Source: Streptococcus oralis (GTDB lineage Bacteria > Bacillota > Bacilli > Lactobacillales > Streptococcaceae). Taken from it: 10,122 nucleotides of DNA. This document shows positions 5,648 to 10,122 of the stretch, in pieces (positions within the stretch are counted from its first letter, which is position 1; each line of letters begins with the position of its first letter). The notes under the pieces are model-generated. The model was not told the DNA's origin and did no database searches. It was given only the letters and a program-made list of their open reading frames with translations. Position numbers and translations under genes: made by a program. The stretch spans positions 1-10,122 of the forward strand of contig CALHBZ010000250.1 in the NCBI GenBank assembly GCA_937930605.1. Direction: 5' to 3'.

Positions 5648-7465
5648 TTATTTTGATTTCACAGGTAGTTCTTGAGCGGCCTTAACAGCAGCTGCTATCG
5701 TTTCTGCGTATAGCTTAGCACCTTCTTCGAGCTTGCTACTGTCATTCCCAAAGTGAACTTGGTCTGTTCCAGCCCAGATTTCAGGGTGCTCCTTAGCGAC
5801 CTTATTCCAGTCAGCAATGCTCACATAAGGAGTCTTTTCTGCTAATTCCCGCGCATAAGCCGCATACTGTTCAACTGATTTGTATGTTTCCTTGCTCTTG
5901 TCACCTTCATAAGGAGTTACAAGAATCAGATGGTGGCCTTTGGGGAGGTTTTTAACTATCGTATCTAAGTCATCTTTATAATTTTCCGGTCCGTTTACAC
6001 CCGTTGCAATAACAACTGTTTTTAGAAGTACCTTGTTCTGGCTGTTATTGAGCATGATGTCATTGGCTTGCTTGGTTGTCCGACTAACTTGGGCATTGAT
6101 ATTCGCTTCAGGAAGTACCTCTTGTAAGGCTGTATTAGCACGCAAGGCTACCGAATCTCCGATCAGACTCGTTCCCTCAGAAATTCCAAGTCGGCTAGCC
6201 TCTGCTTGCTCAGCAAGAGTCTTTGTTTGTCCTATATTGGTCTGGGCTTGTTTAAAACCATTGACCATCAAGTCTGTCTCAAAAGCTCCAACTTGGGGAG
6301 CCACAGCTATGATAACCAAGGTAAGCAAGGTAAGAATACCAACGCCACTAGCACTAATTGGTTTAATATGAGGTAATCGACTAAGCTTCCGTATTAAAGG
6401 ATTAGTCTTACCAGCAATCAATGGCTCGATAATATAGAAGGACAAGATAGCAAAGAAATAGGAAAAGATAACTGTCAGGATAACAGCGGGTAGATTACTC
6501 ATCAACTGAGAAAAGATAATATAAAAAGGCCAGTGGAAGAGATAAACCGCGTAGCTGGTATCCGCTAAAAATGTAATTATCCGAGGTTCTTGTATCTCAG
6601 GCGTTTTCTCATGCAAGACACGAGCGGCAAAAATCATGGTCACGGCCGCTAAACTTGCCAGTAAGAAACCAAATAAGTAAGCGAACAGATAGGTAAACTT
6701 GACAAAGAAAGTCAGAAGCAACAATACCAAGAGACCCGCACCGAACACCAGTAGATTCTGACGAAGGTCCCACATTCGATCAAATTGCTTGACCAAATCG
6801 GTCGTCTGACGAACTCCCACAACCGTTGCTAAAATGCTTCCTAAAAAGAAGGGATGGACATGGGTTAAACTTGAAAAGTAGACAGACGAATAGGAACTAG
6901 CCATGAGACTACCAATGAACATAGAGAAAAAACTAATGATGAAAGCTCCAGTAGAAAGGAGAAAGACGGTTCCTCTCAACTGACTACTAGATTTTGAGCG
7001 TTTAGACAAGAACCAAACAGCCAAGCCCCAAAGGATGTAGTAGTGAACCTCAACAGCCAAACTCCAGTTGTGAACAAAGAGATGTGGAATGAACTGGGAT
7101 TCATAACTGCCCCCCGTTAACATTTCATAGAAGTTGGTCATGAAACCAAGAACTCCAGCAATCTGACCACCAATGCCAGCAACATAGTCTTGACGAACCA
7201 AGAAAGTAAAAGGCATGGTCACCAAAACCATCAGCACCACAGGTGGTACAATACGATAAAACCGTCTCTTAAAAAAGCCCAGCAAATCAATCTGGCTTTT
7301 CTTTCCAAACTCTTCCAATAGGAGGGAGGTGATCAAGAATCCTGAAAATGTGAAAAAGACATCTACCCCGAAAAATCCTCCAGGAAAGATGGTCTGAAAG
7401 AAGTGGTACAAAAGCACCAAAAGTAAACCTGTAATCCTAATCAAAGAAAACCATTTAATACGCAT
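5648..7465 (-). CDS. oatA: OatA/Adr-like acyltransferase with SGNH esterase domain (probable peptidoglycan O-acetyltransferase)
   Basis: 605 aa in two parts. Residues about 5-390 form an acyltransferase-3 membrane domain with about ten hydrophobic segments, His21 in LLYHFF, GVDVFFTFSGFLIT (33-46), an Arg-rich loop FFKRRFYRIVPP (64-75) and WSLAVEVHYY (134-143). Residues about 425-600 form an extracellular SGNH domain with GDS (Ser438), a GVNG block (Asn491) and DQVH (Asp568, His571), so the catalytic Ser-Asp-His set is present. This layout is that of OatA and pneumococcal Adr, which move acetyl groups across the membrane onto MurNAc O-6 and give lysozyme resistance. Other surface glycans are possible acceptors. 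AAGGGAG lies 11 bases before the ATG. The gene is monocistronic between two terminators. The symbol is by architecture, not proven orthology. Confidence 0.85.
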   Translation of the reverse strand: MRIKWFSLIRITGLLLVLLYHFFQTIFPGGFFGVDVFFTFSGFLITSLLLEEFGKKSQIDLLGFFKRRFYRIVPPVVLMVLVTMPFTFLVRQDYVAGIGGQIAGVLGFMTNFYEMLTGGSYESQFIPHLFVHNWSLAVEVHYYILWGLAVWFLSKRSKSSSQLRGTVFLLSTGAFIISFFSMFIGSLMASSYSSVYFSSLTHVHPFFLGSILATVVGVRQTTDLVKQFDRMWDLRQNLLVFGAGLLVLLLLTFFVKFTYLFAYLFGFLLASLAAVTMIFAARVLHEKTPEIQEPRIITFLADTSYAVYLFHWPFYIIFSQLMSNLPAVILTVIFSYFFAILSFYIIEPLIAGKTNPLIRKLSRLPHIKPISASGVGILTLLTLVIIAVAPQVGAFETDLMVNGFKQAQTNIGQTKTLAEQAEASRLGISEGTSLIGDSVALRANTALQEVLPEANINAQVSRTTKQANDIMLNNSQNKVLLKTVVIATGVNGPENYKDDLDTIVKNLPKGHHLILVTPYEGDKSKETYKSVEQYAAYARELAEKTPYVSIADWNKVAKEHPEIWAGTDQVHFGNDSSKLEEGAKLYAETIAAAVKAAQELPVKSK

Positions 7466-7485
7466 ACGAATCTATTCTCCCTTTC

Positions 7486-7491
7486 GTTATA
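7486..7491 (-). promoter_or_regulatory. Possible -10 element for the acyltransferase gene
   Basis: TATAAC on the minus strand, preceded by TG, 20 bases before the ATG. No recognisable -35 is present, only the T-rich tail of the tgt terminator. It is very close to the Shine-Dalgarno, so the leader would be about 13 bases. TAGAAT slightly upstream is an alternative. Confidence 0.25.
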
Positions 7492-7509
7492 CACTTTATT
7501 CTATCAAAA

Positions 7510-7546
7510 AAAGAAGAAAAATCCTACGAGAAAACGTAGGATTTTA
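7510..7546 (-). terminator. Intrinsic terminator of tgt
   Basis: A perfect 11-bp stem on the minus strand, AAAATCCTACG with CGTAGGATTTT (plus 7535-7545 and 7518-7528), a 6-base loop, then TTTTTCTTC with a further T-run. It lies about 20 bases after the tgt stop and separates tgt from the acyltransferase gene. Confidence 0.88.
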
Positions 7547-7564
7547 GCATTCTATTTTTACACT

Positions 7565-8710
<1,146 letters not shown>

Positions 8711-8722
8711 TTACCTCCGAAG

Positions 8723-8741
8723 CTGGGAAAAACAGTCCCAG
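8723..8741 (-). promoter_or_regulatory. Hairpin in the tgt 5' leader
   Basis: CTGGGA pairs with TCCCAG (plus 8736-8741 and 8723-8728) around a 7-base loop in the predicted tgt mRNA, 4 bases before GGAGGT. It could influence ribosome access, but the Shine-Dalgarno itself is not paired. It does not resemble a preQ1 riboswitch. Confidence 0.4.
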
Positions 8742-8773
8742 TTCATACTTTGTGCCCGAAAGCATACTGTATG

Positions 8774-8802
8774 ATTTTATCAAAAAAAGTTGGAACTGTC
8801 AC
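8774..8802 (-). promoter_or_regulatory. SigA promoter of tgt
   Basis: On the minus strand, -35 GTGACA (plus 8797-8802), a 17-base spacer and -10 TAAAAT (plus 8774-8779). The predicted leader is about 60 bases. Just downstream of the -10 is an inverted repeat CATACaGTATG (8763-8773) that might bind a protein. The -35 lies inside the spacer of the divergent DUF975 promoter. Confidence 0.75.
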
Positions 8803-8817
8803 GAACTATGGTATAAT
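8790..8817 (+). promoter_or_regulatory. SigA promoter of the DUF975 gene (extended -10)
   Basis: TGGTATAAT (8809-8817) is an extended -10 element with perfect TATAAT, and TTGGAA (8790-8795) is a moderate -35 at 16 bases. Transcription should begin near 8823-8825, on the ATG at 8824. The promoter overlaps the tgt promoter on the other strand. Confidence 0.75.
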
Positions 8818-8823
8818 GAGAGA

Positions 8824-9681
8824 ATGAAATACCCAAAAATTGATTTAAAAACTATTCGTCTAGATGCTAAACAATTTCAGACAGACAACCCAAGACTCAT
8901 TCTCATATTCGCTCTACCTAGTATGTTACTAATTTTCTCAAGCTTTCTGAATCCCTTGGCTCGTCTAAGTAACGATATTCTAAACAAATCATTTATCAGT
9001 ATGCTGGGGCAAGTGCTTCAAGCCTATCTCTTCCCACTACTAGTATCTTTTATTGTTACAATCCTTCTATCAGGATCTGCCTTTACAACACTTAAACTTA
9101 TCAAAAATCCCGAAACGGAACTCTCTCTAAAATCATGTCTGACTCTCTTTGATGAAAAATATTTTTCTCAAACTTTTCTAACCTTGCTTCTCAAGCGTCT
9201 CTATCTCTTTTTATGGAGTATTCCTAGTTTGATTGGTGTCTACTTTCTCTTTTATAGTAACCTCCTAGCACGGAACTTTGTTACCCTACATCCTGAATTT
9301 CCCAATCTTGACCTCTCATCACTTGAAACCGAACAGTTCCTTATGACCTTTGGACTCTACTTTTTAGCGAGCCTCATCTTGATGATTGTGGGCAATATCC
9401 TATACATCCCGCAACATTACGCCTACTCGCAGGTAGAATTTCTCCTCTGCGACACTCTGGATTTAGGACAAGCTAAACCAAGGCAAATCCTAAAAACCAG
9501 CCGTTTCTTGATGAAAGGATATAAGTTTCAGCGCTTTCTCCTCGACTTCCAGCTACTCCCTTGGTACTTCCTCAATTGGATTACCTTTGGGATTGCTAGT
9601 TTCACAATCCTTCCCTATATCCAAAACAATCAAATCTTCTTTTACAGAGCCCTACTAGCCCGTAAACGCCGAAATGGATAA
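8824..9681 (+). CDS. DUF975 family integral membrane protein
   Basis: 285 aa from the ATG at 8824 (MKYPKIDLK). The frame is open 44 codons further back, but that region contains the promoter, so the longer form is rejected. I recognise a DUF975 protein, a family of polytopic membrane proteins of unknown function in Firmicutes, with about five to six hydrophobic segments (about 25-42, 66-88, 125-146, 172-195, 250-272). Conserved-looking soluble parts are LFDEKYF (about 109-115) and KTSRFLMKGYKFQRFLLDF in the C-terminal third; the tail is basic (ARKRRNG). There is no proper Shine-Dalgarno (GAGAGA touches the ATG), and the predicted transcription start coincides with the ATG. No clean terminator of its own is seen before the IS30 element. 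Confidence 0.88.
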   Translation: MKYPKIDLKTIRLDAKQFQTDNPRLILIFALPSMLLIFSSFLNPLARLSNDILNKSFISMLGQVLQAYLFPLLVSFIVTILLSGSAFTTLKLIKNPETELSLKSCLTLFDEKYFSQTFLTLLLKRLYLFLWSIPSLIGVYFLFYSNLLARNFVTLHPEFPNLDLSSLETEQFLMTFGLYFLASLILMIVGNILYIPQHYAYSQVEFLLCDTLDLGQAKPRQILKTSRFLMKGYKFQRFLLDFQLLPWYFLNWITFGIASFTILPYIQNNQIFFYRALLARKRRNG

Positions 9682-9800
9682 AAAAACTAAAAAGGTAGCA
9701 TCTTTGCACTGAACTTAATCGTCACAAGCGTAAATTTTTTCTTTCCCCAATTGTCAAGTCAAGTGCAACAAAGTTGTTCCTCTGATTAAGCGAATATCTT
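9682..9800. other. Gap between DUF975 and the IS30 transposase, probably holding the element's end
   Basis: 119 bases without a gene. Only a weak 5-bp hairpin (9691-9705, AAAGG with TCTTT) follows DUF975. The stretch 9749-9768 contains the tandem CAAGT-CAAGT and, on the minus strand, TTGCACTTGACTTGACAATT. That looks like the terminal inverted repeats I remember from streptococcal and lactococcal IS30-family elements. The element boundary therefore probably lies within about 9740-9775, but the other end is outside the window, so it cannot be paired. Confidence 0.4.
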
Positions 9801-10122
9801 TCAAGCTGTTTGAGTTAGTTCAAACAGCTTTTTTGCGGACTGATAGCTATGGATTCGTCTAGGTCTTTCATTGATAGCCTTTGTATAGTCCTCTAAAAGT
9901 GTCGGATTTAGTTCTTTTAGTGAGGTTCCCTTTGGAATGAACTCTCTTAATAATCCATTGAAATTCTCATTTGTACCTCGTTCATAAGATGAATAGGCAT
10001 GTGCAAAATAAACATCTAATCCCTCTATCTTGCTCAATGATGAAAATTCGTTTCCATTATCTGCAGTTATGGACTTAATGGGATAAGGTTTCATACACTC
10101 TAAGACTGCTTGATTGACATAC
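9801..10122 (-). CDS. IS30-family transposase, C-terminal part (runs off right edge)
   Basis: 106 codons plus a stop (TGA, 9803-9801) are visible. The reading frame continues without interruption past the ATG at 10094 to the window edge (preceding residues YVNQAVLEC), so that ATG is internal. The DDE integrase core is recognisable: the second Asp in ITADNGNEF and the Glu in YERGTNENFNGLLREFIPKG, followed by INERPRR and a short tail, as in IS30 transposases of about 320-340 aa. The first catalytic Asp and the DNA-binding domain lie outside. Nothing in the visible part is broken. The last codons form half of a plus-strand terminator hairpin. Confidence 0.93.
   Translation of the reverse strand, partial: YVNQAVLECMKPYPIKSITADNGNEFSSLSKIEGLDVYFAHAYSSYERGTNENFNGLLREFIPKGTSLKELNPTLLEDYTKAINERPRRIHSYQSAKKLFELTQTA
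9803..9834 (+). terminator. Plus-strand intrinsic terminator inside the transposase 3' end
   Basis: A perfect 11-bp stem, AAGCTGTTTGA (9803-9813) with TCAAACAGCTT (9820-9830), a loop GTTAGT and a run of six T (9829-9834). The T-run is on the plus side only, since the minus-strand exit is TGAAAGATA. It should stop transcripts coming from DUF975 before they enter the element as antisense RNA. Confidence 0.75.

Larger units (their letters stand above)
9740..10122 (-). mobile_element. IS30-family insertion sequence, 3' part
   Basis: It comprises the C-terminal third of an IS30-type transposase plus a candidate terminal inverted repeat to its left, and runs past the right edge. The left boundary is approximate, since neither a target duplication nor the partner repeat can be seen. 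It inserted (or sits) downstream of DUF975 in the opposite orientation. Confidence 0.7.

Noticed and set aside
6033..6371. Plus-strand open frame across the acyltransferase gene
   Set aside because: It is antisense to a clear SGNH-domain coding region and has no Shine-Dalgarno or known motif.
10092..10094. ATG at 10094 as the transposase start
   Set aside because: The frame stays open upstream to the window edge, and the catalytic core would be cut off, so this is an internal Met.

Overview
The window looks like chromosome of a mitis-group Streptococcus (S. mitis, S. oralis or S. pneumoniae relatives). The reasons are the low-GC codon use, gene order and protein sequences that read like pneumococcal competence (cgl/comG), nagA, tgt and DUF975 proteins, and a SigX-type competence box. 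The species call comes from recognition, not a database search. I see no tRNA, rRNA, CRISPR array or replication origin.

Left part (1-3840, minus strand): the complete comG operon, comGA to comGG, which builds the type IV-like transformation pilus. ComGA is the ATPase, ComGB the membrane platform, ComGC the major pilin and ComGD-GG the minor pilins. The genes overlap or abut throughout, and one competence box with a perfect Shine-Dalgarno lies just before comGA. At the extreme left edge the first codons of a probable methyltransferase gene run out of the window.

Middle (3838-5643, minus strand): a DUF1033 gene with its own promoter, whose terminator lies against the comG promoter. Then comes nagA (GlcNAc-6-P deacetylase) with a well-formed promoter, a NagR/YvoA-type operator next to the -35, and its own terminator.

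Right-middle (5648-8707, minus strand): an OatA/Adr-like acyltransferase fused to an SGNH esterase domain (probable peptidoglycan O-acetyltransferase), then tgt (queuosine tRNA-guanine transglycosylase). Each has a strong intrinsic terminator, so nagA, the acyltransferase gene and tgt appear to be separate transcription units. nagA and the acyltransferase both act on amino-sugar or cell-wall metabolism, but nothing in the sequence shows they are co-regulated.

Right end (8708-10122): tgt and a DUF975 membrane-protein gene diverge from overlapping promoters. The DUF975 start codon falls where its transcript should begin, so the mRNA may be leaderless. Downstream is the 3' end of an IS30-family element on the minus strand. 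Its transposase tail contains an 11-bp hairpin and T-run that faces transcription arriving from DUF975.

I found no convincing previously undescribed system. The observations most worth a check are the repeated pilin-gene junctions, the terminator and competence promoter packed together, the overlapping divergent promoters with a possible leaderless mRNA, and the terminator inside the IS30 coding sequence.
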